A DNA stretch of 64,000 nucleotides from Pseudomonas indica NBRC 103045 (GTDB lineage: Bacteria > Pseudomonadota > Gammaproteobacteria > Pseudomonadales > Pseudomonadaceae): contig NZ_BDAC01000001.1 in assembly GCF_002091635.1 (NCBI RefSeq), forward strand, positions 62,001-126,000, read 5' to 3'. Below are positions 10,601-18,319 of the stretch, one piece after another. The notes below the pieces were generated by a model. It worked only from the letters and a program-made list of their open reading frames with translations, made no database searches and had not been told where the DNA came from. The translations under genes were made by a program, and so were the position numbers. Positions within the stretch are counted from its first letter, which is position 1. Each line of letters begins with the position of its first letter.

Positions 10601-10695
10601 AACCTATCTCCAAACCAGATAGCTATTAGTTTGATCCCATCATTCAAGCTTCTAGAATGGCGGCCGTCAAAACCTCTCGTTCAGGAGTCGCCACC
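10601..10695. promoter_or_regulatory. divergent promoter region with candidate LysR operator
   Basis: The short intergenic space holds the inverted repeat CTATC (10604-10608) and GATAG (10618-10622), a spacing and size typical of LysR-type boxes. It overlaps a second near-palindrome GATAGCTATT. A sigma70-like pair lies downstream toward the exporter: TTGATC at 10631-10636 and TAGAAT at 10653-10658, separated by 16 bases. A repressor or activator bound here could control both genes. Assignment rests on pattern only. Confidence 0.4.
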
Positions 10696-11028
10696 ATGCC
10701 GGGCTATCTGTATCTGGGCATTGCCATCGCCGCCGAAGTGATCGCCACCACCTCGCTGAAAGCCGTGGAAGGTGTGGCCAGGCCGATTCCTCTGGCCCTG
10801 GTGGTGCTGGGCTACGGGTTGTCGTTCTGGATGCTGACGCTGGTGGTGAAAAGCATTCCGATCGGCATCGCCTATGCCATCTGGGCCGGGCTCGGGATCG
10901 TGCTGGTGAGTGTCGCGGCCGTATTCCTCTACCAGCAGAAACTCGACCTGCCGGCCATGCTCGGCATGGCTCTGATCGTTTGCGGGGTAGTGGTGATCCA
11001 ACTGTTCTCCCGGTCCGTTGCACACTAA
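10696..11028 (+). CDS. small multidrug resistance (SMR) family exporter, EmrE-like
   Basis: A 110-residue four-helix inner-membrane protein of the SMR family, which exports cationic drugs and quaternary ammonium compounds in exchange for protons. The essential membrane glutamate is Glu14 in IAAEVIATTSLK. The AYAIWAGLGIVLV segment carries the tryptophan equivalent to Trp63 of EmrE, and length is exact for the family. The frame is open to 10657, but the ATG at 10696 has CAGGAG 8 bases upstream and gives the usual MPGYLYLGIAI start. Position matches PAO1 PA4990, an EmrE homologue. Guanidinium-exporting (Gdx) members are the alternative, though AYAIWAGLG and the lone gene favour the drug-exporter type. 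It is probably regulated by the divergent LysR protein. Confidence 0.9.
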   Translation: MPGYLYLGIAIAAEVIATTSLKAVEGVARPIPLALVVLGYGLSFWMLTLVVKSIPIGIAYAIWAGLGIVLVSVAAVFLYQQKLDLPAMLGMALIVCGVVVIQLFSRSVAH

Positions 11029-11037
11029 AAAGCAGCG

Positions 11038-11135
11038 ACAAGCGATAAGCCCCAAGCTGCAAGCTGCAAGCTGCAAGCTGCAAGCGAGGAGCTTGCGGCG
11101 GGGCTGGTGGCTTGTCGTCGATGGCTTGCAGTTAT
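11038..11135. repeat. intergenic AAGCTGC tandem repeat with REP-like inverted arm
   Basis: Four tandem copies of AAGCTGC run from 11054 to 11081, followed by AAGC. The inverted version (GCTTGC, and later GGCTTGCAG) appears downstream, so the stretch can fold back. Two other intergenic gaps in this window (35141-35222 and 48013-48108) carry the same AAGCTGCAAGC/GCTTGCAGCTT vocabulary, so this is a dispersed family rather than a local accident. It lies between the SMR exporter and the FAD oxidoreductase. Confidence 0.7.
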
Positions 11136-11168
11136 ACTGGCGGCAGTTTTTTCGACCAAGGCAGCCCC

Positions 11169-12344
11169 ATGTCCCAACACCTTTCCACCGACGTGCTCAT
11201 CGTCGGCGGCGGTATCGCCGGTCTCTGGCTCAACGCACGCCTGCGCCGCCAGGGTTTTTCCACCGTGCTGGTGGAGAACGCCAGCCTCGGCGGCGGACAG
11301 AGCCTGAAATCCCAAGGCATCATCCATGGCGGCACCAAATACGCCCTGCACGGAGCCCTGACCGGTGCCTCCGAGGCCATCGCCGACATGCCGCGCCGTT
11401 GGCGCGAAGCGCTGGCCGGCACGGGCGAGTTGGACCTGCGCGGCGTACGCCTGCTCTCCGATGCCCACTACCTCTGGTCGCCCGGCACCCTGGCCGGCAA
11501 CCTGACCAGCTTCTTCGCCAGCAAGGCCGTGCGTTCCCGGGTCGATCAGGTGAAGGGCGACGCCCTGCCGCCGGCCCTGCAGCATCCCCGCTTCAAGGGC
11601 AAGGTCTACCGTCTCACCGAACTGGTGCTCGACGTACCCAGCCTGATCGCCCGCCTGGCCGAGCTGGCCAGCGGCAGCCTGCTCGCCGCCGACGAGATCG
11701 CCCCGTTGCGCGACAACGGCGAGCTGGCCGGCCTTGTCGTCGATGGTCGTGAAATCCGTGCCCAGCGCATCGTGCTCAGCGCCGGCGCCGGCAATGCCGC
11801 CCTGCTCAGCGCGCTCGGCCTGTCCGAGCCGGCCATGCAGCGCCGGCCGCTGCACATGGTGCTGGTCAAGGCCCCGACGCTGAAACCGCTCTATGCCCAC
11901 TGCCTCGGCGGCGGGCCCAAGCCGCGCGTCACCGTGACCACCCATCCGGCCGCCGACGGCCAGTGGGTCTGGTACCTCGGCGGAGACCTCGCCGAAGCCG
12001 ATGGCGTGGCCCGCGACGAGTCCGCGCAGATCGCCGCCGCCCGCAAGGAGTTGAGCGACTTGCTGCCCTGGATAGACCTGTCCCAGGCCCGTTTCGCTTG
12101 CCTGCGGGTGGACCGCGCCGAGCCGGCCCAGTCCGGGCTGGTCCGCCCGGACAACGCCTTCCTCGCCGAACAGAACCGCCTGCTCGTCGGCTGGCCGACC
12201 AAGCTGGCACTGGCCCCGGACTTCGCCGATCGCGTGCTGGCCAGCCTCGACCGCGACGGTATCCAACCCGGCGAACACGGCGGGCGGCCTGTCCTGCCCA
12301 GGCCGCCCGTCGGCCAGCCGGTGTGGGAGGAGCTGCTGCCATGA
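11169..12344 (+). CDS. FAD-dependent oxidoreductase (DAO family)
   Basis: A 391-residue flavoprotein with the N-terminal Rossmann dinucleotide motif VLIVGGGIAGLW (about residues 9-20), followed by the VLVENASLGGGQSLKSQG segment typical of D-amino-acid-oxidase-like enzymes. The substrate is unknown. No signal peptide is seen, so it is cytoplasmic. The frame opens at 11112, but the ATG at 11169 places the FAD motif at the usual distance and has AAGG 7 bases before it. It overlaps the aldo/keto reductase start by 4 bases (ATGA), so the two are translationally coupled and may act in one pathway. The pair corresponds to PAO1 PA4991-PA4992, neither of which I can tie to a known route. Confidence 0.85.
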   Translation: MSQHLSTDVLIVGGGIAGLWLNARLRRQGFSTVLVENASLGGGQSLKSQGIIHGGTKYALHGALTGASEAIADMPRRWREALAGTGELDLRGVRLLSDAHYLWSPGTLAGNLTSFFASKAVRSRVDQVKGDALPPALQHPRFKGKVYRLTELVLDVPSLIARLAELASGSLLAADEIAPLRDNGELAGLVVDGREIRAQRIVLSAGAGNAALLSALGLSEPAMQRRPLHMVLVKAPTLKPLYAHCLGGGPKPRVTVTTHPAADGQWVWYLGGDLAEADGVARDESAQIAAARKELSDLLPWIDLSQARFACLRVDRAEPAQSGLVRPDNAFLAEQNRLLVGWPTKLALAPDFADRVLASLDRDGIQPGEHGGRPVLPRPPVGQPVWEELLP

Positions 12345-13150
12345 AGACCCTGCACGGCCTCGAACGACCCTTCGGCGACACCGGCCTCATGGTCTCCCCG
12401 CTCGGCCTCGGCACGGTCAAGCTCGGGCGCGACCAGGGCGTGAAATACCCCAGCGGCTTCACCATTCCCGATGACCGGGAAGCGCGCCAGCTACTGGATC
12501 TGGCCCGCGAACTCGGCATCAACCTGATCGACACGGCACCTGCCTACGGCCGCAGCGAAGAACGGCTCGGCCCGCTGCTGCGCGGCCAGCGCGATGCGTG
12601 GGTGATCGTCAGCAAGGTGGGCGAAGAGTTCGAGGGCGGCCAGTCGCACTTCGACTTCTCCCCGGCGCACACCCGCCTCTCCCTGGAACGCAGCCTGAAG
12701 CGCCTGGAAACGGACATCATCGATCTGGTGCTGGTGCATTCCGACGGCAACGACGTCGCCATCCTGCGCGACAGCGGCGTCTACGAGACCCTCGCCGAGC
12801 TGAAGCGCGAGGGCAAGGTCCGCGCCTTCGGCCTGTCCGGCAAGACGGTGGAAGGCGGCCTGCTGGCCCTGGAGCGCGGCGACTGCGCCATGGTCACCTA
12901 CAACCTCAACGAGCAGGGCGAGCGGCCGGTGTTGGACTACGCCGCCGAGCACAGCAAGGGCATCCTGATCAAGAAGGCCCTGGCCAGCGGCCACGCCTGC
13001 CTGGGTGCCGGCGTGGACCCGGTGCGCGCCAGTTTCGAACTGCTGTTCGGCCATCCCGGAGTGGCCAGCGCGATCATCGGCACCATCAACCCGCTACATC
13101 TGTCCCATAATGTCGCGACGGCCGCCGCCGTGATTCGTGGCAGCCACTGA
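12341..13150 (+). CDS. aldo/keto reductase
   Basis: A 269-residue NADPH-dependent oxidoreductase of the aldo/keto reductase superfamily. Visible features are the barrel-opening MVSPLGLGTVKLGRD, the catalytic Asp and Tyr in NLIDTAPAYGRSEERLG (about residues 63-79), the catalytic Lys in VIVSKVGEEF, and the His in DLVLVHSDG. The cofactor-binding AIIGTINPLHL lies near the C-terminus. The start ATG overlaps the FAD oxidoreductase TGA, with GGGAGGAG upstream. The frame is also open inside the previous gene, which is a shadow. Substrate is not deducible from sequence; co-translation with the flavoprotein suggests a shared pathway. Confidence 0.88.
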   Translation: MKTLHGLERPFGDTGLMVSPLGLGTVKLGRDQGVKYPSGFTIPDDREARQLLDLARELGINLIDTAPAYGRSEERLGPLLRGQRDAWVIVSKVGEEFEGGQSHFDFSPAHTRLSLERSLKRLETDIIDLVLVHSDGNDVAILRDSGVYETLAELKREGKVRAFGLSGKTVEGGLLALERGDCAMVTYNLNEQGERPVLDYAAEHSKGILIKKALASGHACLGAGVDPVRASFELLFGHPGVASAIIGTINPLHLSHNVATAAAVIRGSH

Positions 13151-13242
13151 AGCTGTCATCAAGCCGCCGCCTGAGCGCGGCATACTCGAACAGGCCATGC
13201 GCCGCTTCCGCGGCTCCCTGACGCCAGCAAGAAGGAGACGAC

Positions 13243-14151
13243 ATGTCGCGTACCCTTGCCCGCAAGGACCCCAGTGCCTTCAAGACCCTGCCGCTTTTCG
13301 TCGAGGCCAGCCCGGACGGGCTCAGCTACCAGAGCCTCGGCCGACCGCTGAATTTCGCCCAGATGCTGGAAAAGCGCCGGCCGATCGAGGTGAACGACCC
13401 TGACCGCTTCGCGGTGGAACTGGCCAACCTCGGCGTCTCGGTGCGCCTGACGCTGTCCTGGCAGGGCCGCGAATACTGGCTGCTGGTGCGCCAGCGCCGC
13501 CTCGACCGGGGCGACGTGGTACTCAAGCTGATCTCCGGCTACGTCCCGGCCCACGAACTCAACCTGCCGTTGCTGACCGCCATCCAGGAGGTCGCCGAGG
13601 AGTGCCTGCTGGAAACCCCGGAAGGCTGGCTCGCCGGCCGCTTCGGCGACACTTGGCTGCCAACGCCCTACCAGGGCGCCCTGCGCTATCGCGAGGCCAC
13701 GCACTTCCGCCTCAGCCCGCTGTCCGGTGCGGCACGCCCGATACGCTGCGGCAACCTGACGCTGATGGAGCGCCCGCGCGCCTACGTGCACCAGCCCACC
13801 GCCTCGCTGCAGCTGGTCTACGACCTGCGCCTGGAGCTGCCGAAGGAAGCGCGTCAGCTCAGCCTGTTCCATGTCGACGAACGCTTGGAAGACGGCCAGC
13901 TCATCGCCCGCCTCGAACGCAGCCGTCCGGACCTGTACCTGATTCCCCTCGACCAGGGCCGCCCCACCGGCGAATTGCTCACCCTCAAGCGCGGCATGCT
14001 GGCGCCGGCAGCGACCCGCGGCCTGTGGCTGGCAGAAAGCTTCGCCCCGCAGGACGGCTGGCTGGTGCGCGACGAACGCATCCGCTGGAAGGACTGGCTG
14101 GTCCAGCAGAACCTGGCCCCGACGAAAAAAGCAGCGGCTGGCAGACGATAA
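13243..14151 (+). CDS. conserved protein of unknown function, Nudix-like segment
   Basis: A 302-residue soluble protein that I recognise only by position (PAO1 PA4993 region). It begins MSRTLARKDPSAFKTLPLF after a strong AAGGAG 5-6 bases upstream. There is no signal peptide or membrane helix. Residues about 110-125 read AIQEVAEECLLETPEG, which resembles the helical part of a Nudix box (REUXEEXGU), but the leading GX5E is absent. An active Nudix enzyme is therefore doubtful; a degenerate Nudix fold is inference. It lies 92 bases after the aldo/keto reductase and may share its transcript. The gene ends before a hairpin at 14162-14197. Confidence 0.75.
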   Translation: MSRTLARKDPSAFKTLPLFVEASPDGLSYQSLGRPLNFAQMLEKRRPIEVNDPDRFAVELANLGVSVRLTLSWQGREYWLLVRQRRLDRGDVVLKLISGYVPAHELNLPLLTAIQEVAEECLLETPEGWLAGRFGDTWLPTPYQGALRYREATHFRLSPLSGAARPIRCGNLTLMERPRAYVHQPTASLQLVYDLRLELPKEARQLSLFHVDERLEDGQLIARLERSRPDLYLIPLDQGRPTGELLTLKRGMLAPAATRGLWLAESFAPQDGWLVRDERIRWKDWLVQQNLAPTKKAAAGRR

Positions 14152-14161
14152 TCGTAGGGGC

Positions 14162-14197
14162 GAGGAGTGACAGGAGGGCCTTTACTCCTTACTCCTC
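14162..14197. terminator. candidate bidirectional terminator between convergent genes
   Basis: GAGGAGT and AGGAG (14162-14176) pair with CTCCT and ACTCCTC (14185-14197) around an 8-base loop, with a one-sided 3-base versus 1-base interruption. The hairpin lies between the plus-strand unknown gene and the minus-strand acyl-CoA dehydrogenase, both ending here. No strong T tract follows, so efficiency is uncertain. Confidence 0.4.
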
Positions 14198-14212
14198 CCC
14201 CATCCACCTCAC

Positions 14213-15418
14213 TCATTTCAACTCACTGGAACTCTTGCCCAACTGCCGGCGAGCGACGATCAGCAACTGGATCTGTTGGGTGCCTTCGAAGATGTCGAGG
14301 ATCTTCGAGTCGCGGGCCCATTTCTCCAACAGTTCGTCTTCGCCATAGCCCAGGGCACCGGCCAGCTCCACGCACTTGAGAGTGACTTCATTGGCCACCC
14401 GTCCGGCCTTGGCTTTGGCGATGGAGGCCTCCTTGGAGTTGGGCAGCTTGTTGTCCGCCATCCAGGCCGCTTTGAGGGTAAGCAGCCGCGCCGCCTCCCA
14501 CTCGGCTTCCAGGCGGTACAGGGTCGCCTCGGCATGGCTGACCGCCAGCAGCGGGCGGGCATAATCGAAACGGCAGGCCTTCTTCAGCAGCTCGCGGGTA
14601 CGGTCCAGCGCCGCCTTGGCTACGCCCACCGCCATGCCGGCCACCAGCGGACGGGTGTTGTCGAAGGTTTCCATGACCCCGGCGAAGCCCTTCTGCGCGT
14701 CGATTTCCGGGTTGCCCAGCAGATTGGCGGCCGACACGCGGCAATCGTTGAAGCTGATGGAGGCAGTGTCCGAGGCCTTGATCCCGAGCTTTTTCTCCAG
14801 CCGGGTGACGGTCATCCCCGGCGTGCCCTTCTCTACCACGAAGGACTTGATCGCCGCCCGCCCCAGGCTGCGGTCCAGTGATGCCCAGACCACTACGGCA
14901 TCGGCGCGTTCGCCGGAGGTGACGAAGATTTTCTCGCCGTTGAGCACGTAATGATCGCCATCCTTTACCGCCGTGGCGCGGATCGCCGCTGAGTCGGAGC
15001 CGCAACCCGGTTCGGTGATCGCCATGGCCGCCCAGGTGGAACCGAAGCGCTGTAATTGTTCTTCGTTGGCCACCGCGGCAATGGCCGCATTGCCCAGGCC
15101 CTGGCGCGGCATGGCCAAGAGCAGGCCGACATCACCCCAGCACAGCTCCATCACGCCCAGACAGGCGGACAGGTTGCCACCGTTGCGCACGCCCTCCTCC
15201 TGGGCAGCGCTCTTGCGCTTGCTCGCCGAGGTGGCGCCGACCGCTTCCGGCGAGCCGGCGTTCATGCCATCGAGCAGCGCCGCCAGCAGGTCCAGCTCCT
15301 TCGGATAAGCGTGCTCGGCCTTATCGTACTTGCGCGAGATCGGCCGGAAATAATTGGCCGCCACCTGATGCGCCTGGGTCACCAGGCTACGGAATTTCTT
15401 CGGGGTTTCCAGATTCAT
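14213..15418 (-). CDS. acyl-CoA dehydrogenase family protein (first of a pair)
   Basis: A 401-residue flavoenzyme that would introduce a 2,3 double bond into an acyl-CoA thioester. It shows the acyl-CoA dehydrogenase signature AMAITEPGCGSDSAAI (about residues 132-147), GEKIFVTSGERAD and the C-terminal ILDIFEGTQQIQLLIVARR, the usual FAD-contact and helix-bundle segments. The ATG at 15416-15418 has AAGG nearby. It lies 13 bases downstream of a second acyl-CoA dehydrogenase, so the two are probably co-transcribed (PAO1 PA4995-PA4994). Paired ACADs often form heteromeric enzymes for branched or cyclic acyl-CoAs, but the substrate cannot be read from sequence. Confidence 0.88.
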   Translation of the reverse strand: MNLETPKKFRSLVTQAHQVAANYFRPISRKYDKAEHAYPKELDLLAALLDGMNAGSPEAVGATSASKRKSAAQEEGVRNGGNLSACLGVMELCWGDVGLLLAMPRQGLGNAAIAAVANEEQLQRFGSTWAAMAITEPGCGSDSAAIRATAVKDGDHYVLNGEKIFVTSGERADAVVVWASLDRSLGRAAIKSFVVEKGTPGMTVTRLEKKLGIKASDTASISFNDCRVSAANLLGNPEIDAQKGFAGVMETFDNTRPLVAGMAVGVAKAALDRTRELLKKACRFDYARPLLAVSHAEATLYRLEAEWEAARLLTLKAAWMADNKLPNSKEASIAKAKAGRVANEVTLKCVELAGALGYGEDELLEKWARDSKILDIFEGTQQIQLLIVARRQLGKSSSELK

Positions 15419-15431
15419 GGTGTGTGCCGCC

Positions 15432-16712
15432 TTAGAGATGCAGACCGCCGGCCATTACGGCCAGGGCTCGGAGATCGCGGTACCAGCGCTCGACTGGGTG
15501 CTCCTTGGTGAAGCCATGGCCGCCGAGCAGTTGCACCGCATCGGTACCGATCTTCATCGCTTTCTCGGTGCAGAGCAGGCGCGCCAGATAGGTTTCGCGC
15601 TGGAAATCCAGCCCCTGCTCGGCCCGTGCACAGGCGCGCCAGACCATCAGGCGCATGGCATCCAGTTCGATGGCGATGTCCGCCACCATGAACGCCACGC
15701 CCTGCCGGTGACTGATCGGCTCACCGAAGGCCGTACGTTCGTTGCAGTAGGTGGTCACGTAATCCAGCGCCGCCTGCCCGGTGCCCACGGCCAGCGCACA
15801 CCAGGCCAGCGCACTGTGGTCGACGAAGCAGCGGTAATCGAAATGCTCGGCCGCCAGGCGGTTCTCCGCCGGCACCTTCACGCTTTTCAGACGAATGCGT
15901 GCCAGCCCACCGGCCTTCAGCCCCATGGCCGGGTCGGCGCGCCGCTCGATGCCCTTGGCGGAAGCATCGACAATGAACAAGGCGGGCCCCTGCTCGGCTT
16001 CGGCAGCAACGATCAGGTGGCTGGCCTCCAGGCCGCGCAGCACCAGGCACTTCTCACCGGACAGAAGATAGCTGCCACCCTTACGCCGGGCCTTGGTGGC
16101 CAGTTGCTGCGGATCGAACATCAGCACCGGCTCCCCCACCGCCAAGGCCATCAGCGGCGCCGTTTCCTCGCCGACGAAAGCCGGCAACCAACGCTCCTGC
16201 TGCTCCGGACTCCCCCAACGACGAATGCAGTTGGCCGCGGACAGCGGCACCAGCAGCGCCGCGCCGAGGGACAGGTCGCCCTTGCCCAGGCACTCGGCGA
16301 TCAAGGCGTTGGTCACGGTGGTGCGCTCACCGGCCATGCCGCCATGCACTTCGCCAACGCCGTAGTAGGCCAGCCCCAGTTCCTGAACCTGATTGAGCAA
16401 TTCGGCGGGAATCGATGCCGTCTCGTCGGCATCATGGGCAGCAGGGCGCAGCACCTCGGTGGCGAAACCGTCGAGCATATCCACCAGCATCCGCTGCTCG
16501 TCGGACAGCGACAGATCGAACAGCGCATCCGGGTCGGACTTTCGCGGAACCTTGCCTTGCTTGGCCGTACGCTCGGCGGCCAGACGGAAGCTGGCGCGGC
16601 TGCCGCTGTAGATGAGTTTCTCGAAGGGTTTACGCAGTTTGAGGCGGTCCGGCCAGTCGGCCTGGGCCACACGGTTGAGCATGGCCAGGGCGCGGCCTTG
16701 TACGTCGGTCAT
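15432..16712 (-). CDS. acyl-CoA dehydrogenase family protein (second of a pair)
   Basis: A 426-residue acyl-CoA dehydrogenase relative lying upstream of its partner. The flavin-binding core is diverged (MALAVGEPVLMFDPQ where ACADs have the TEP-type motif), but the C-terminus has AVQLLGGHGFTKEHPVERWYRDLRAL, the standard ACAD ending. That suggests it may be a partner subunit or have altered activity. The frame opens upstream at 16799. Of two nearby ATGs, the one at 16710-16712 (MTDVQGRAL) has GGAAG 6 bases upstream while the other has no spacer, so I use it. The 117-base gap to hldE upstream has a short CCGGGC/GCCCGG inverted repeat but no clear terminator. Confidence 0.85.
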   Translation of the reverse strand: MTDVQGRALAMLNRVAQADWPDRLKLRKPFEKLIYSGSRASFRLAAERTAKQGKVPRKSDPDALFDLSLSDEQRMLVDMLDGFATEVLRPAAHDADETASIPAELLNQVQELGLAYYGVGEVHGGMAGERTTVTNALIAECLGKGDLSLGAALLVPLSAANCIRRWGSPEQQERWLPAFVGEETAPLMALAVGEPVLMFDPQQLATKARRKGGSYLLSGEKCLVLRGLEASHLIVAAEAEQGPALFIVDASAKGIERRADPAMGLKAGGLARIRLKSVKVPAENRLAAEHFDYRCFVDHSALAWCALAVGTGQAALDYVTTYCNERTAFGEPISHRQGVAFMVADIAIELDAMRLMVWRACARAEQGLDFQRETYLARLLCTEKAMKIGTDAVQLLGGHGFTKEHPVERWYRDLRALAVMAGGLHL

Positions 16713-16829
16713 GGGCATCTTCCGTAGGAGGCAGATGCCCAGATGATGCGTCGCTGACCGGGGAGCGCCTATGACCGCTCCGCCACTCGCCTCTGGCAAC
16801 CGGGCCAGTCGAGCGCCCGGTACAGGCTC

Positions 16830-18251
16830 TTACTGCTGACGAATCTTCTCGACAATCGCGGTGGTCGAGCTGTTCTCCACCAGGCCGAGCACCTTCACCG
16901 TACCGCCGTAGGCTTTGACGATCTCGGCCCCCACCACTTGGTCGATACCGTAGTCGCCGCCCTTGACCAGCACGTCCGGCTTGACCTCGGCGAGCAGGCG
17001 CTCGGGAGTGTCCTCGCTGAAGCTCACCACCCAGTCCACCGCCCCGAGGCCGGCCAGCACAGCCATGCGCCGGTCGACGGAGTTGATCGGTCGGCCAGGC
17101 CCCTTCAGGCGGCTGACCGAACCGTCGTCGTTGACCGCGACGATCAGCCGGTCGCCCTGGGCGCGGGCCTGTTCCAGGTAGGTCACATGACCGGCATGGA
17201 GGATGTCGAAGCAGCCGTTGGTGAAGACGATCTTCTCGCCGTGGGCGCGAGCATCTTCGATGGTGGTAAGCAGTTGTTCGAGGCTCAGCACGCCACGCTC
17301 GGAGCCCTGCTCGCGCTGCACTGCGCGGCGCAGTTCCGGGGCGCTGATGGCCGCGGTCCCCAGCTTGCCGACGACGATGCCGGCCGCCAGATTGGCCAGG
17401 GCCACGGCCTGGGGCAGCTCTTCACCGGCAGCGATGGCGGCGGCCAGGGTGGAAATCACCGTGTCGCCGGCACCGGTGACGTCGAACACTTCGCGGGCAC
17501 GGGCCGGCAGGTGCAGCGCCGGATGGCCGGGACGCAGCAGGGTCATGCCGTGCTCGCCACGGGTGACCAGCAGCGCGCCGAGTTCCAACTCGCGCATCAG
17601 CGCCGCGCCCTTGGCCACCAGCTCGGCCTCGTCGGCACAACGGCCGACGATGGTCTCGAACTCGCTGAGGTTGGGGGTGATCAGACTGGCGCCGCGATAA
17701 ATGGAAAAATCCTTGCCCTTGGGATCGGCCAGCACCGGAATGCCACGACGACGCGCCGCCTCGATCAGCGCCTGATGGTTCTTCAGCGCGCCTTTGCCGT
17801 AGTCGGACAGCACCAGCACCTTGACCCCGGCGAGCAGCCCGTCCACTTCGGAGGCCAGGGCGGCAGCGTCGGTGTCGAAGGCTTCCTCGAAGTCCAGGCG
17901 CAGCAGTTGCTGGTGGCGGCTCATGACGCGCAGCTTGACGATGGTCGGCTGGTCGTCGATGCGCTGGAAGCGCGCCTTGACCCCGGCGGCGGCCAGGCTG
18001 TTGCTCAGGCTCTCGGCCGCCTCGTCCTCACCGGTGACCCCGACCAACACGGCCGGCGCCCCCAGTGCGGCGATGTTCAACGCGACGTTGGCCGCACCGC
18101 CCGGACGGTCCTCGATCTGCTCGACCTTGACTACCGGCACCGGCGCCTCCGGGGAAATCCGCGAGGTACCGCCATGCCAGTAACGGTCGAGCATGACATC
18201 GCCCACCACCAGGACGGGGGCTTGGTCGAAACGGGGCATGGACAGCTTCAT
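16830..18251 (-). CDS. hldE: bifunctional heptose-7-phosphate kinase / heptose-1-phosphate adenylyltransferase HldE
   Basis: HldE performs two steps in making ADP-L-glycero-D-manno-heptose for the LPS inner core. The N-terminal part (about residues 1-320) is a PfkB-type sugar kinase with [14 protein letters not shown] at the start, GGAANVALN, and the C-terminal kinase signature [15 protein letters not shown]. The C-terminal part (about 340-473) is a nucleotidyltransferase with [21 protein letters not shown], the HxGH motif. The 473-residue length equals the fused E. coli type. ATG at 18249-18251 is preceded by GGAG at 6 bases. It lies 68 bases downstream of msbA on the same strand and likely shares its transcript. 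Confidence 0.97.
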   Translation of the reverse strand: MKLSMPRFDQAPVLVVGDVMLDRYWHGGTSRISPEAPVPVVKVEQIEDRPGGAANVALNIAALGAPAVLVGVTGEDEAAESLSNSLAAAGVKARFQRIDDQPTIVKLRVMSRHQQLLRLDFEEAFDTDAAALASEVDGLLAGVKVLVLSDYGKGALKNHQALIEAARRRGIPVLADPKGKDFSIYRGASLITPNLSEFETIVGRCADEAELVAKGAALMRELELGALLVTRGEHGMTLLRPGHPALHLPARAREVFDVTGAGDTVISTLAAAIAAGEELPQAVALANLAAGIVVGKLGTAAISAPELRRAVQREQGSERGVLSLEQLLTTIEDARAHGEKIVFTNGCFDILHAGHVTYLEQARAQGDRLIVAVNDDGSVSRLKGPGRPINSVDRRMAVLAGLGAVDWVVSFSEDTPERLLAEVKPDVLVKGGDYGIDQVVGAEIVKAYGGTVKVLGLVENSSTTAIVEKIRQQ

Positions 18252-18319
18252 GAGTACTCCGGGCGGCGAAAACGCCGCGGATCATAGCACAGGCGGTTTC
18301 GGGGCCGGCGCGGGCGGCG

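Noticed and set aside
11054..11081. AAGCTGC tandem copies as a CRISPR array
   Set aside because: The units are 7 bases, directly adjacent and without spacers; no cas genes are present.
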